From an uncultured Pelagibacteraceae bacterium (lineage in GTDB: Bacteria; Pseudomonadota; Alphaproteobacteria; Pelagibacterales; Pelagibacteraceae), in assembly GCA_902517615.1 (NCBI GenBank), contig CABYCY010000011.1, positions 1 to 48,536 on the forward strand: a stretch of 48,536 bases of DNA, written 5' to 3'. The notes beneath the pieces were generated by a model, which made no database searches, was not told the DNA's origin, and saw nothing but the letters and a program-made list of their open reading frames with translations. Both the position numbers and the translations under genes were made by a program. Positions 1 through 10,734 of the stretch are shown piece by piece. The first letter of the stretch is position 1. Each line of letters opens with the position of its first letter.

Positions 1-205
1 TATTTTTTGTTTTAGGTGCTTCTTGACCGGTTCTTGGCTCAGGTAAATCCTTGTAATCTGGTGGCATTACTAACGGCGCTTTTTTTTCAACTAAAAACTC
101 ATCTGAATTATTTTTTTTTTGATTAGAAAAGCCTTCTTTTAGAGTTCCACAAGAAAATAAAAATAAAGTTATCTTAAATAATATTATTATTTTTAAATAC
201 TTCAT
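1..205 (-). CDS. DUF3035 / BamF-like outer-membrane lipoprotein (partial, N-terminus only)
   Basis: The reading frame starts with ATG at 205 and stays open to the window edge, so only about 68 residues are visible. It begins with a short lipoprotein signal ending in LFLFSCG (lipobox Cys at residue 19). A polar linker follows, then the motif EFLVEKKAPLVMPPDYKDLP. That motif is the hallmark of alphaproteobacterial DUF3035 proteins and resembles the N-terminal segment by which BamC binds BamD; such proteins have been called BamF. The start codon overlaps the lspA stop as ATGA, so it is translationally coupled to lspA. Family assignment is from the motif; a role in outer-membrane protein assembly is inference. 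Confidence 0.75.
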   Translation of the reverse strand, partial: MKYLKIIILFKITLFLFSCGTLKEGFSNQKKNNSDEFLVEKKAPLVMPPDYKDLPEPRTGQEAPKTKN

Positions 206-693
206 ATTTTCTGTTTTTTATCTGTTAATTCAATTATCACCATAAATAATACTCCTATTGTTATGAATATATCTGCAACATTAAAAATAAACCAATGAAA
301 ATTTCCAACATGAAAGTCTATAAAATCTGGGACAGCATTATGTAATACTCTATCAAATACATTACCTAAAGCACCTCCTATCACCATAATATATGAATAT
401 TTTTTCAATCCTTCACTCTTAATTGTCATATAAATAAGAACAAGAATAATAAAGAAAATTAAAACTGTTAAAATATTATAAAAATAACTTTCATTAAAAG
501 ATAAAAGACCAAAAGCAATTCCTTCATTCCAAATTAACTGAATATTTAAAAATTTTGATGAATATATTTCATTATACAAACTGTTTTTATCTGAATTAAT
601 TATAATTAATTTAGAAATTCTATCTAATAAAAATATAAATAATACTATGATTGCTTGAATATAAAATTTTGAAAAAAAATCTTTTGTTTTCAT
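202..693 (-). CDS. lspA: Lipoprotein signal peptidase (signal peptidase II)
   Basis: Inner-membrane aspartyl protease that removes signal peptides from diacylated prolipoproteins. From the ATG at 693 it is 163 residues, normal for the family. Four hydrophobic segments are visible. The conserved boxes are WNEGIAFG (near residue 55), GGALGNVFDR with catalytic Asp about 114, and FNVADIFITIG with catalytic Asp about 141. A longer frame could begin at a TTG at 711, but the ATG at 693 shares one base with the ileS stop (TGATG), the typical coupling in this operon, so 693 is preferred. It lies between ileS and a lipoprotein gene, a likely substrate. Confidence 0.95.
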   Translation of the reverse strand: MKTKDFFSKFYIQAIIVLFIFLLDRISKLIIINSDKNSLYNEIYSSKFLNIQLIWNEGIAFGLLSFNESYFYNILTVLIFFIILVLIYMTIKSEGLKKYSYIMVIGGALGNVFDRVLHNAVPDFIDFHVGNFHWFIFNVADIFITIGVLFMVIIELTDKKQKI

Positions 694-3407
694 CAAGAAT
701 GTCTTGGGCAAGAAACCTCATTTATTTTCCAACATACTGGACACTTAGATCCCTTTGCTTTATTTGTGACAGCTGTTATTTCATTTTTATCACTATATAC
801 AACCTCTGCCTTTGAGGTAATACAAAGTTCTGAAAAATCGATATTATGGGTTGTCTCTTTCAATTTTTCACCAATTTCAATTTTTAAATCTGCCTCTAAA
901 CTTGATCCAATTTCTTTAGATGCTCTTTTTTCCTCAATACTAATATTACAGATATTTCTTATCTTTATTAATTCAATCCATTTATTATTTAATTTTTCAT
1001 TTTTAAAATTAGATGGAAATTCTAAGAATTTTTCAAGATGTATGCTTTTATTTTCTTTAGACAATAATCTATAAATTTCCTCTGTTGTGAAAGATAAAAT
1101 TGGTGCGAACCATTTTAATAAAGAGTTTAAGATTATATTTAAAAGTAAGATTGTTGATTTTCTTTTCTTTGATTCTATAGGATCACAATAAAGATTATCT
1201 TTTCTTATATCAAAATAAAATGCTGAAAGATCCACAGTACAAAAATTTAATAATTCTTTATATAAGTTGTGAAAATCATAATTTTTAAAATAGTTTTTAA
1301 AATTTATATTAAGAGTATATATTTTATGTAACATGAACTGCTCAAGCTCTGGGAGTTCATTTATATTTATTTTATCAAAATTAATTTTTTCAAAATTATC
1401 ATTAATATTTCCAAGTAGATATCTAAAAGTATTTCTTATTTTTCTATATGAGTCAGCATGTTGATCTAAAATAGAATAATCAATCCTTAAATCTTCAGAA
1501 TAATTAGATGAAGCTACCCATATTCTTAAAATATCAGCCCCATATTTTTTCAAAATATCTTCTGGTGCAATCACATTACCTAAAGACTTAGACATCTTTA
1601 GTCCTTTGCCATCTACAACAAAACCATGTGATAAAATTGATTCAAATGGAGCTCTTCCTCTTGTGCCACATGACTCGAGTAATGAGGAGTGAAACCAACC
1701 TCTATGTTGATCAGATCCTTCTAGATACATTGATGCTGGCCATTTTAAATCTTCTCTTTTTTCCAACACAAACGAGTGTGTAGAGCCACTATCGAACCAT
1801 ACTTCAACAATATCACTTAATTTCTCATATTCTTCAGCTTTATATTTTTTTCCTAAAAATCTTTGAGGATCATCAGAAAACCAACAATCTGAACCTTCTT
1901 TTTCATAAATTGATGCGATATTTTCTATTACCTCATCATCTGCTAAAATTTCTTTTGTTTGTTTGTTTACAAATATTGGAAGAGGTACGCCCCAAACTCT
2001 TTGTCTTGATACACACCAATCAGGTCTGGTTTCAATCATTGATTTTAGTCTCTCTTTACCCTTACTTGGATAAAATGTTGTTTCATTAATTGCTTTTAAT
2101 GCCTTATTTCTTAATTTATGACTTTCCATTGAGATAAACCATTGAGGTGTTGCCCTATGAACCAATGGCGCTTTTGATCTCCATGAGTGAGGGTAAGAAT
2201 GCACTAGTTGACCATTGAATAATAAATTTCTCTGTTCTTTAAGTTTTTCAATTACAATTGAATTTGCTTTAAAAATATGAATTCCTTCAAACAATTTGAC
2301 ATTGTTAGTATATTTTCCATCACCATCAACTGTTTCAATTGCTTTAATTCCATTATTTAAGCATAAGTTAAAGTCATCGGGTCCGTGACTTGGGGCACAA
2401 TGAACTATTCCAGTCCCTTGTTCAGTTGTAACAAATCTTGCCTCTAGCATTGGAATATCATGATTGTAACCAAGACTTAAAAAGGGATGGTTACAAATTG
2501 TATTTTTAAACTCTTTACCCTTGAATGTAAGAATTTTTTTATAATTTTTTAATTCACATTCTTTAACAACTGACTCTAGCAAAGCATCTGCAATTACTAT
2601 TTTTCTACTTTTAAAGTCTCCATCATCATTTAGATCTAAAATGACATAATCAAGAGCTTCATTAAAAGCTAATGCCTTATTAGCAGGTATTGTCCAAGGC
2701 GTTGTTGTCCAAATGACTATTTCACTTCCTATTAATTCTTTTAAGTCAGATGATTTAACTTTAAAAGATGTATAAATTGTATCTGATTTATGATCTTGAT
2801 ACTCTACTTCAGCATCCGCAAGAGCAGTTTTTTCAACAGTTGACCATAAAACAGGTTTAAAACCCCTATATAGACTTCCTTCTTTTAAAAATTTACCGAG
2901 CTCTCTGACTATTTGTGCTTCAGCATCAAAACTCATTGTTGAATAATAATTTTCCCAATCTCCGACGACACCTAGTCGTTTAAATTGACTTTTATGTACT
3001 TCAATCCATTTTTCAGCGAATGTTCTACATTCTTTTCTAAATTCAACTATTGGAACTTCATTTTTATTTTTTTTATTTTTTTTATATTGTTCTTCAATTT
3101 TCCATTCAATTGGTAAACCATGACAATCCCACCCCGGAACATAAATGGAGTCTTTTCCATCCATTTGATGAAATTTCACAATTATATCTTTTAGAATTTT
3201 GTTTAGGGCAGTGCCCATATGAATATTGCCGTTTGCATATGGAGGCCCGTCATGAAGAACGAATTTCTCATTTCCTCTACTCGAATTTCTCAATTCTTTA
3301 TAAAGATCTATTTTTTTCCAATATTCTAGGATTTCTGGCTCTCTAATGGGTAAATTAGCTTTCATTGAAAAAGCTGTTTTTGGAAGATTTATTTGTGATT
3401 TATTCAT
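693..3407 (-). CDS. ileS: Isoleucyl-tRNA synthetase
   Basis: Class I aminoacyl-tRNA synthetase charging tRNA-Ile in the cytoplasm; 904 residues, full length. The N-terminal ATP site reads PPYANGNIHMGT (residues 55-66), a HMGT variant of HIGH. An editing (CP1) domain follows, with WTTTPWTIPA, and GLKMSKSLGN is the KMSKS loop. The C-terminus ends in a zinc-finger remnant, CPVCW followed by CPRHS, where the usual fourth Cys appears replaced by His. The start ATG overlaps the ribF stop as ATGA and the stop overlaps the lspA start, so ribF-ileS-lspA is one transcript. This ileS-lspA order is common in proteobacteria. Confidence 0.97.
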   Translation of the reverse strand: MNKSQINLPKTAFSMKANLPIREPEILEYWKKIDLYKELRNSSRGNEKFVLHDGPPYANGNIHMGTALNKILKDIIVKFHQMDGKDSIYVPGWDCHGLPIEWKIEEQYKKNKKNKNEVPIVEFRKECRTFAEKWIEVHKSQFKRLGVVGDWENYYSTMSFDAEAQIVRELGKFLKEGSLYRGFKPVLWSTVEKTALADAEVEYQDHKSDTIYTSFKVKSSDLKELIGSEIVIWTTTPWTIPANKALAFNEALDYVILDLNDDGDFKSRKIVIADALLESVVKECELKNYKKILTFKGKEFKNTICNHPFLSLGYNHDIPMLEARFVTTEQGTGIVHCAPSHGPDDFNLCLNNGIKAIETVDGDGKYTNNVKLFEGIHIFKANSIVIEKLKEQRNLLFNGQLVHSYPHSWRSKAPLVHRATPQWFISMESHKLRNKALKAINETTFYPSKGKERLKSMIETRPDWCVSRQRVWGVPLPIFVNKQTKEILADDEVIENIASIYEKEGSDCWFSDDPQRFLGKKYKAEEYEKLSDIVEVWFDSGSTHSFVLEKREDLKWPASMYLEGSDQHRGWFHSSLLESCGTRGRAPFESILSHGFVVDGKGLKMSKSLGNVIAPEDILKKYGADILRIWVASSNYSEDLRIDYSILDQHADSYRKIRNTFRYLLGNINDNFEKINFDKININELPELEQFMLHKIYTLNINFKNYFKNYDFHNLYKELLNFCTVDLSAFYFDIRKDNLYCDPIESKKRKSTILLLNIILNSLLKWFAPILSFTTEEIYRLLSKENKSIHLEKFLEFPSNFKNEKLNNKWIELIKIRNICNISIEEKRASKEIGSSLEADLKIEIGEKLKETTHNIDFSELCITSKAEVVYSDKNEITAVTNKAKGSKCPVCWKINEVSCPRHS

Positions 3408-4327
3408 TTTGTATTATTTGCAATTTTTAAATCTATTTTAATTCGAGCTTTTAATTGATTAATATTTTTAAATTTTTTTTCTTTTCTAATAAACTTTAAA
3501 AACTCTACTGATAAGAGCTTATTATAAAGATTTCCAGAAAAATTAAACAAGTGAACCTCTAATAGTATTTTTTTTTGATTAAATGTTGGTCTATATCCAA
3601 GATTTGCAATGCCTTTAAGATATTTTGCATTATTTTTTCTCAATACTTTAACGGCATAAACTCCTGGTTTTGCTAAAACATAATCATTAATGTCAATATT
3701 ACATGTTGGAAAACCAATTTTTTTTCCAATTTGTCTTCCTTTTTGAACAATACCTTGTATAGACCAATTTCTACTCAAAAATTTATTTGCTTTTTCTAAA
3801 AATCCATTTTCTAAGAAATTTCTAATTAAAGTTGAAGAAACAATTTTATTATTTTTAAGCAATGGTTTTGGTTTAACAACTTTATAATTACAAGTTTTCT
3901 CATTTTTAATTAATAAATTAACATCACCTTCTCTTTTGTTTCCAAATCTGAAATTACTACTTACAAAAATAAATTTAGAGTTTAATTTTTTATTTAAAAT
4001 TTCTATTATAAAATTTAAGGCTTTAGTTTTGGAAAATTTATTATCAAATTTTTTAGTTATAACAAAATCTATTTTAAAATTTCTAAGTAATTTTATTTTT
4101 TGATCTATATTTGAAATTCTAAAATTTTTCAATTTTTTATTAAAGAACATTTTAGGCATTGGATCAAAATTTACTACACCAATTTTTAAATTATACTTTT
4201 TCTTATAGGATTGTGCCAATCGAAATAATTTTTGATGACCCAAATGTAAGCCATCAAAGTTTCCTATTAAAATTATAGATCCTTTATGTTTTTTTTTAAT
4301 ATCAAAACTAGAATAATGCTTTACCAT
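3404..4327 (-). CDS. ribF: Bifunctional riboflavin kinase / FAD synthetase
   Basis: Makes FMN from riboflavin and then FAD. The 307-residue protein has both halves. The N-terminal nucleotidyltransferase carries GNFDGLHLGHQ (residues 22-32, the HxGH signature). The C-terminal flavokinase domain carries GRQIGKKIGFPTCNI (about 198-212) and later GVYAVKV and NLGYRPTF. Very Lys/Asn-rich like its neighbours. The start overlaps the upstream HAD gene by 7 bases and the stop overlaps the ileS start by 4, so it sits mid-operon. FAD supply is relevant to XdhA further along, but no regulatory link is visible. No FMN riboswitch is seen, and none is expected inside the operon. Confidence 0.96.
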   Translation of the reverse strand: MVKHYSSFDIKKKHKGSIILIGNFDGLHLGHQKLFRLAQSYKKKYNLKIGVVNFDPMPKMFFNKKLKNFRISNIDQKIKLLRNFKIDFVITKKFDNKFSKTKALNFIIEILNKKLNSKFIFVSSNFRFGNKREGDVNLLIKNEKTCNYKVVKPKPLLKNNKIVSSTLIRNFLENGFLEKANKFLSRNWSIQGIVQKGRQIGKKIGFPTCNIDINDYVLAKPGVYAVKVLRKNNAKYLKGIANLGYRPTFNQKKILLEVHLFNFSGNLYNKLLSVEFLKFIRKEKKFKNINQLKARIKIDLKIANNTK

Positions 4328-5139
4328 TTTAAATCTGCCTGAATAAAATTAACTATTACTTCATATTCTTTCGTAACATTTTGGATGCCCTTATTTTTTA
4401 TTTCATCTTTATGTATTCCGTTAGTGATGAGTAAAGAATCATAATTTAAAAGATTTGCACCTCTAATATCAGTATTTAAGTTATCACCTATTGCTAATAT
4501 TTTTTTATTTTTGTTATCAATAGATTGATTATAAACCTCGGAATATGGTTTTCCAAAGTAGACAACTTGCCCACCCATTTTTTCAAAAACCATGGCAACA
4601 GAACCTGCGCATAACTCTCTGGTTTCACCACGATCTACAATTAAATCTGGATTTGTACATATCATTTTTTTTTTAATATGTTTATCAAGTAAATTTTTAT
4701 AATAAGTTAAATCTGTGTCATAATCATCAAATAATCCTGTGCACAATAAATATTCACTATCAACAATGTCCTCACACTTATTCTTCTCAAATAAATTAAA
4801 TAGATCAAAATCTCTTGGTGGACCTATGTGATAAAATTTTTTTGATAAGAAAGATTTTTTTAAATAATTCAGTGCCGCCTCTCCTGATGTGAAAACTTGA
4901 TTTCTAAGTACTTTATCCATTCCCATCTTTTCTAGAAAATTTCGAACAGTTTTGTTTGGTCTTGGTGCATTTGTTAAAAGAACAAAAGTTTTATTTTTTT
5001 TTAACAGTTCTTCTAGGACTGTTATTGCTTGATTATGAAGATTAATCCCATTATGAATTACACCCCATAAGTCTATATAGAACAGATCATATTTGTCAGC
5101 TATTGACTGAAGGCCATTTAAATCTAAATTTTTGGTCAT
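4321..5139 (-). CDS. HAD-superfamily IIA hydrolase (TIGR01459-like)
   Basis: Predicted cytoplasmic phosphatase of 272 residues. HAD motif I is FYIDLWGVIHNG (about residues 20-31) and the C-terminal motif IV region is LAIGDNLNTDIRGA. The form DLWGV with a type IIA cap matches the alphaproteobacterial TIGR01459 group, related to NagD and pyridoxal/phosphoglycolate phosphatases. The substrate cannot be read from sequence. It is the first gene of the minus-strand ribF-ileS-lspA operon and overlaps ribF by 7 bases. Upstream it diverges from groES across about 130 bases that must contain its promoter. This gene commonly neighbours ribF and groESL in alphaproteobacteria, which supports the call. Confidence 0.85.
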   Translation of the reverse strand: MTKNLDLNGLQSIADKYDLFYIDLWGVIHNGINLHNQAITVLEELLKKNKTFVLLTNAPRPNKTVRNFLEKMGMDKVLRNQVFTSGEAALNYLKKSFLSKKFYHIGPPRDFDLFNLFEKNKCEDIVDSEYLLCTGLFDDYDTDLTYYKNLLDKHIKKKMICTNPDLIVDRGETRELCAGSVAMVFEKMGGQVVYFGKPYSEVYNQSIDNKNKKILAIGDNLNTDIRGANLLNYDSLLITNGIHKDEIKNKGIQNVTKEYEVIVNFIQADLKW

Positions 5140-5206
5140 AATTTAAGGTATAAACCATAAAAACCCAATTTTACTAACAATAATAACATTCTAAAGAGTT
5201 TCTAAT

Positions 5207-5234
5207 CTTGAAATAGACGATGAAATATCTATAT
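5207..5234 (+). promoter_or_regulatory. Candidate heat-shock sigma factor (RpoH) promoter for groESL
   Basis: CTTGAAA (5207-5213) is followed after 15 bases by CTATAT (5229-5234), close to the sigma-32 pattern CTTGAAA-N14/15-CCnATnT. It lies 38 bases upstream of the groES ATG, a sensible leader length. The same -35 element occurs upstream of the hsp20 gene at 20170. No CIRCE-type inverted repeat is seen here, so HrcA control is not supported. Confidence 0.6.
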
Positions 5235-5271
5235 GAGGCTCATATTTATAAAGATTTATAAAGGAGAATTT

Positions 5272-7246
<1,975 letters not shown>

Positions 7247-7272
7247 TCCCCATTAATCTCAAACAAAAATTC

Positions 7273-7303
7273 AAAAAGGCCATCTTATGATGGCCTTTTT
7301 TTT
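7273..7303 (+). terminator. Rho-independent terminator after groEL
   Basis: A perfect 12-bp stem (AAAAAGGCCATC at 7273-7284 pairing with GATGGCCTTTTT at 7289-7300) has a 4-base loop TTAT and a run of Ts. It lies 27 bases after the groEL stop. The A-rich left arm means it could also work in reverse, but no minus-strand gene ends here. Confidence 0.9.
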
Positions 7304-7318
7304 AAGTACAAGTAAAGA

Positions 7319-7435
7319 ATGTCAAAAAGATATAGCGGTAAATCCTTTAAAGACTCGAGTGTTAAAAAAAAACCTAAATTAGGGCTTAAAGAAAAAAGAA
7401 AAATTAAAAAAGATAAACAAAAAAAAGCAAATTAA
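7319..7435 (+). CDS. Small, highly basic peptide (38 aa), unknown function
   Basis: An open frame from ATG at 7319 to TAA at 7433-7435 encodes MSKRYSGKSFKDSS followed by a Lys-dominated tail (VKKKPKLGLKEKRKIKKD, then KQKKAN). It occupies most of the otherwise empty gap between the groEL terminator and typA. The composition looks like a nucleic-acid- or ribosome-binding peptide, but AT-rich DNA also yields Lys-rich frames by chance. No strong ribosome-binding site is seen (only AAAG just before the ATG). The first 14 residues are not low-complexity, which favours a real gene. No function is assigned. Confidence 0.45.
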   Translation: MSKRYSGKSFKDSSVKKKPKLGLKEKRKIKKDKQKKAN

Positions 7436-7520
7436 TCAAAAATATTGCAAATAATTCAGTCCATTCCTGTGTTTTTTTAAGTTTTAATAAAGATTTAAAT
7501 ATGTATAAGAGCCACATTTC

Positions 7521-9347
7521 ATGAGTAAAAATATAAGAAACATCACAATCATAGCCCATGTCGACCATGGTAAGACTACTTTGATTGATAATTTAATGAA
7601 ACAAAGTGGTTCATTTAGAGAAAATGAAGTTGTTGATGAAAGATTAATGGATTCGGGTGAGCTAGAAAAAGAGAGAGGTATTACAATTTTAGCAAAGCCA
7701 GCCTCTATTAATTGGAAAAACTCAAGAATAAATATCATAGATACACCCGGGCACCGAGATTTTGCTGCTGAAGTTGAAAGAGTATTAAGTATGGCAGATG
7801 GAGCTCTTTTATTAATAGACTCTGCTGAAGGAGTAATGCCACAAACAAAATTTGTACTATCAAAAGCTTTACAACAAGGATTAAAGCCAATTGTTATAAT
7901 TAACAAACTAGACAAAGCAGACCAAAGAGCCAATGAAGTTTTAGACGAAACATTTGATTTATTTGTAAGCCTAGACGCAAATGAGGAACAATTAGATTTT
8001 CCAGTTTTATATGCCAGTGGAAGGTCAGGTTGGGCAGACCAGGAAGTCGATGGCCCAAGAAAAAATTTAAATCCATTATTAGATTTAATAATTGATCATG
8101 TTAAAACTGCAGAGCTTGATAAAACAAAACCTTTTGCGATGCTATCAACACTACTTTATGCAGATAGTTTTTTAGGTAGAAGTTTAGTTGGTAGAATTAC
8201 ACAAGGAACAGCTAAAGCTAATCAATCAATTAAGGCAATAAATTTAAAAGGGAAAAAAGTTGATGAAGGTAAATTAACTAAAATTTTTAGGTATGAAGGG
8301 ACTAAAAAAGTACCAATAGATATTGGTGAAGCTGGAGACATAGTAGTTGTTGCAGGATTAGAAAAAGCAAATGTTGCCGATACTATTTGTGATCCTAAAG
8401 TTAATGAACCAATAGCTGCAACTCCAATTGATCCACCAACAATGTCTATCACTATAACAGTAAATACTTCTCCTCTTGCAGGAACTGAAGGTAAAAAACT
8501 AACTAGTACTCAAATTAGAGATAGATTACTTCAAGAAGCTCAAAATAATGTTGGTATCACTTTTTCAGAAAACAATAATAACGACTCTTTTGTAGTAAGT
8601 GGACGTGGTGAACTTATGCTAGAAATCTTACTCACTCAAATGAGAAGAGAGGGTTTTGAGATGACAGTAAGTCCTCCTAAAGTATTATACAAAACAGATG
8701 AAAATGGAAACAAACTTGAACCAATTGAAGAAATAACTATGGATTTAGACGAAGAACACTCATCTAAAGTTATAGACTCAATGAATAGAAGAAAAGGTAA
8801 ACTAATAGATTTAAAAGATACTGGTAAAGATAAAAAAAGATTAATATTCCATGCTCCAACTAGAGGATTAATGGGATATACAAGTAGATTTTTAACACTC
8901 ACAAAAGGTAATGGTGTAATTAATAGAATATTCCATGATTATGGGCCTTTTGAAGGAGACATGGAAGGTAGAAGAAATGGTGCTCTAATTTCAATGGAAA
9001 AAGGTAAAGCTGTAGCTTTTGCTATTTTTAATTTACAGGCTAGAGGTGAAATGTTTGTAACTCACAATGATCCTGTATACCCAGGTATGATTGTAGGTTT
9101 ATCTCCAAAGCCTGGTGACATGATAATTAATGTTATGAAAGGTAAAAAATTAACAAACATGAGAACTCAAGGAACAGATGAGAATGTTGTTTTAACTCCA
9201 GTTAGAAAGATGTCTATAGCTGAACAATTAAGTATGCTTAATACTGATGAAGCTTTAGAAATAACACCAGAGTCTTGTAGATTGAGAAAAGCAATTCTTG
9301 ATCCTCATGAAAGAAAAAGAAGCGAAAAATCTGGTGCAGCTGCCTAA
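7521..9347 (+). CDS. typA: Ribosome-associated GTPase TypA/BipA
   Basis: Translational GTPase of 608 residues that binds the ribosome under stress or low temperature and aids 50S assembly. G1 is AHVDHGKTT (residues 12-20), the switch region is RGITI, G3 is DTPGH and G4 is NKLD. EF-G-like domains III and V and the TypA-specific C-terminal domain follow (GMIVGLSPKPGD, KKLTNMRTQGTDENV). The start ATG at 7521 lacks an obvious ribosome-binding site. The last 4 bases overlap tail-to-tail with the YczE-like gene on the other strand. Confidence 0.96.
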   Translation: MSKNIRNITIIAHVDHGKTTLIDNLMKQSGSFRENEVVDERLMDSGELEKERGITILAKPASINWKNSRINIIDTPGHRDFAAEVERVLSMADGALLLIDSAEGVMPQTKFVLSKALQQGLKPIVIINKLDKADQRANEVLDETFDLFVSLDANEEQLDFPVLYASGRSGWADQEVDGPRKNLNPLLDLIIDHVKTAELDKTKPFAMLSTLLYADSFLGRSLVGRITQGTAKANQSIKAINLKGKKVDEGKLTKIFRYEGTKKVPIDIGEAGDIVVVAGLEKANVADTICDPKVNEPIAATPIDPPTMSITITVNTSPLAGTEGKKLTSTQIRDRLLQEAQNNVGITFSENNNNDSFVVSGRGELMLEILLTQMRREGFEMTVSPPKVLYKTDENGNKLEPIEEITMDLDEEHSSKVIDSMNRRKGKLIDLKDTGKDKKRLIFHAPTRGLMGYTSRFLTLTKGNGVINRIFHDYGPFEGDMEGRRNGALISMEKGKAVAFAIFNLQARGEMFVTHNDPVYPGMIVGLSPKPGDMIINVMKGKKLTNMRTQGTDENVVLTPVRKMSIAEQLSMLNTDEALEITPESCRLRKAILDPHERKRSEKSGAAA

Positions 9348-9991
9348 TTAAAAAGTTTATTAACTAGATATAGCCCTAGAGCAACACACGGGCCTATTCC
9401 AAAAGCAAATAATATAGTTCCAATTCCAACTGTTCCTCCTAAATACCAACCAACACTTACCACTGAAATTTCTAAAGTTGCTCTAACTACAGCAATAGGA
9501 AAGTTTGTAAGTTTTTGTAAACCTACCATTAAACCATCTCTTGGACCCGCGCCTAAATTTGCAACTAAGTAGATCCCTCCACCAACTCCAACTGTTATTA
9601 CTGATATGGCCGCTAAAATTAATTGATTAATATAATTAGAAGGAGTTGGAACAAATTTGATACAAATATCAATCATTAGTGCAATTATTACAGCATTTAA
9701 AATAGTCGCCATACCTGGTTTTTGACCAAGAGGTATCCATAAAATTAAAACAGTGACACTTATTAAAAATGTAAGCATCCCAACACTTAGATTTACATTA
9801 AAAGAAAGCCCTTGCGCTAAAACGCTCCATGGAGAAGCTCCGGTAGACGAAACAATTAATAATCCTTCGCCTAAACCAAACAACATTAAACCAAAACAAC
9901 AAAAAAATAATGTCGAAAATTTTGGTTTAAAATTATATGGTTTTTCTGAACTCCAATTAACTTTTGGTATTTTCTTTATTTTTAAAAACAT
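9344..9991 (-). CDS. YczE/YitT-like integral membrane protein
   Basis: A 215-residue polytopic membrane protein with about five hydrophobic segments. It has a repeated small-residue motif: VSSTGASPWSVLAQGLS near residue 50 and VANLGAGPRDGLMVGLQ near residue 147. The pairing of TGASPWSVL with LGAGPRDGL is characteristic of YczE-type proteins and suggests an internal duplication. The biochemical role of the family is not established; some members sit near transport or biosynthesis genes. It converges with typA with a 4-base overlap and is divergent from the following gene across 52 bases. Confidence 0.7.
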   Translation of the reverse strand: MFLKIKKIPKVNWSSEKPYNFKPKFSTLFFCCFGLMLFGLGEGLLIVSSTGASPWSVLAQGLSFNVNLSVGMLTFLISVTVLILWIPLGQKPGMATILNAVIIALMIDICIKFVPTPSNYINQLILAAISVITVGVGGGIYLVANLGAGPRDGLMVGLQKLTNFPIAVVRATLEISVVSVGWYLGGTVGIGTILFAFGIGPCVALGLYLVNKLFN

Positions 9992-10043
9992 TATTTAATA
10001 AATTACTTCTTTTAACTTCAAAGTCTATTAAAGTAATTACTTT

Positions 10044-10724
10044 ATGAAAAAATTTTTATTTTTTATTTTTATATTTATATACTCATTTAATAGTAATGCT
10101 CATATGGCTCACTACAATAAATTTAATAAAATAGAGATGGAAATTTTAAGGGATGGTGAAGTTATTGGTTACAATTACTATTTTTTAAAAAAAGACTCAG
10201 ATAATATAACTATTACAAATCAATTAAAATTTACTGTTAAATTGTTTGGAGCAACTATTTTTGAAGTTGAAAGTTATGGTGAGGAAAAATATATTAATGA
10301 TAAGTTAATTTCATTTGACTCCAAAACACTACAGAATAATAAAGAAAAGTTTGTTAATCTAAAATTTAATGAACAAAAAAATGAATTTGAAATAAATGGA
10401 TCTTCTTATTCTGGAAAAGCATCAATAGATAACGTTATTGGAAATTGGTGGAATCATAAAATTCTTCAAACAAATTCTCAGATAAGTCCAATTTCAGGAA
10501 GTATTAAGGAACAAGTTGTAACTTTTATTGGAAAAGAAAAAATTGAATTATATGGGAAAATATACGACGTAGAACACTTTAAGTTGACTTCAAAAGATAT
10601 GTCTATTCCTAAAGATAAAAGACTAAACTTTGATATCTGGTTTGATAAAAAAAGTGCGTTAATTTTAAAAGTTTCCTATTCAAGAATGGGAAATTGGGAA
10701 TATAGAGTAAAAAATTATGAGTAA
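10044..10724 (+). CDS. Secreted/periplasmic DUF6134-like protein
   Basis: A 226-residue protein with a clear signal peptide (MKKFLFFIFIFIYSFNSNA, cleavage probably after residue 19). The mature part is beta-rich, with motifs MEILRDGEVIGYNYYFLKK, FEVESYGEE and LNFDIWFDKKSALILKVSYS. These resemble the DUF6134 family of periplasmic proteins found mainly in alphaproteobacteria, whose function is unknown. The RDG.VIG and WFD motifs recall lipocalin-like or LolA-like folds, but this is only an impression. It is a single gene; its 3' end lies 10 bases from the converging pmbA gene. Confidence 0.6.
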   Translation: MKKFLFFIFIFIYSFNSNAHMAHYNKFNKIEMEILRDGEVIGYNYYFLKKDSDNITITNQLKFTVKLFGATIFEVESYGEEKYINDKLISFDSKTLQNNKEKFVNLKFNEQKNEFEINGSSYSGKASIDNVIGNWWNHKILQTNSQISPISGSIKEQVVTFIGKEKIELYGKIYDVEHFKLTSKDMSIPKDKRLNFDIWFDKKSALILKVSYSRMGNWEYRVKNYE

Positions 10725-10734
10725 GTCCATTTAT

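Noticed and set aside
202..711. Longer lspA frame starting at TTG 711
   Set aside because: It would overlap ileS by 19 bases; the ATG at 693 shares a base with the ileS stop (TGATG) and gives the normal family length.
3050..3346. Plus-strand frame opposite ileS (and similar frames opposite typA, tldD, xdhB, xdhA, alc and the RND pump)
   Set aside because: They lie wholly inside strong minus- or plus-strand genes, lack ribosome-binding sites and encode no recognisable features.
5233..5271. Upstream in-frame start for groES
   Set aside because: The ribosome-binding site AAGGAG and the conserved N-terminus both fix the start at 5272; the upstream stretch also overlaps the promoter.
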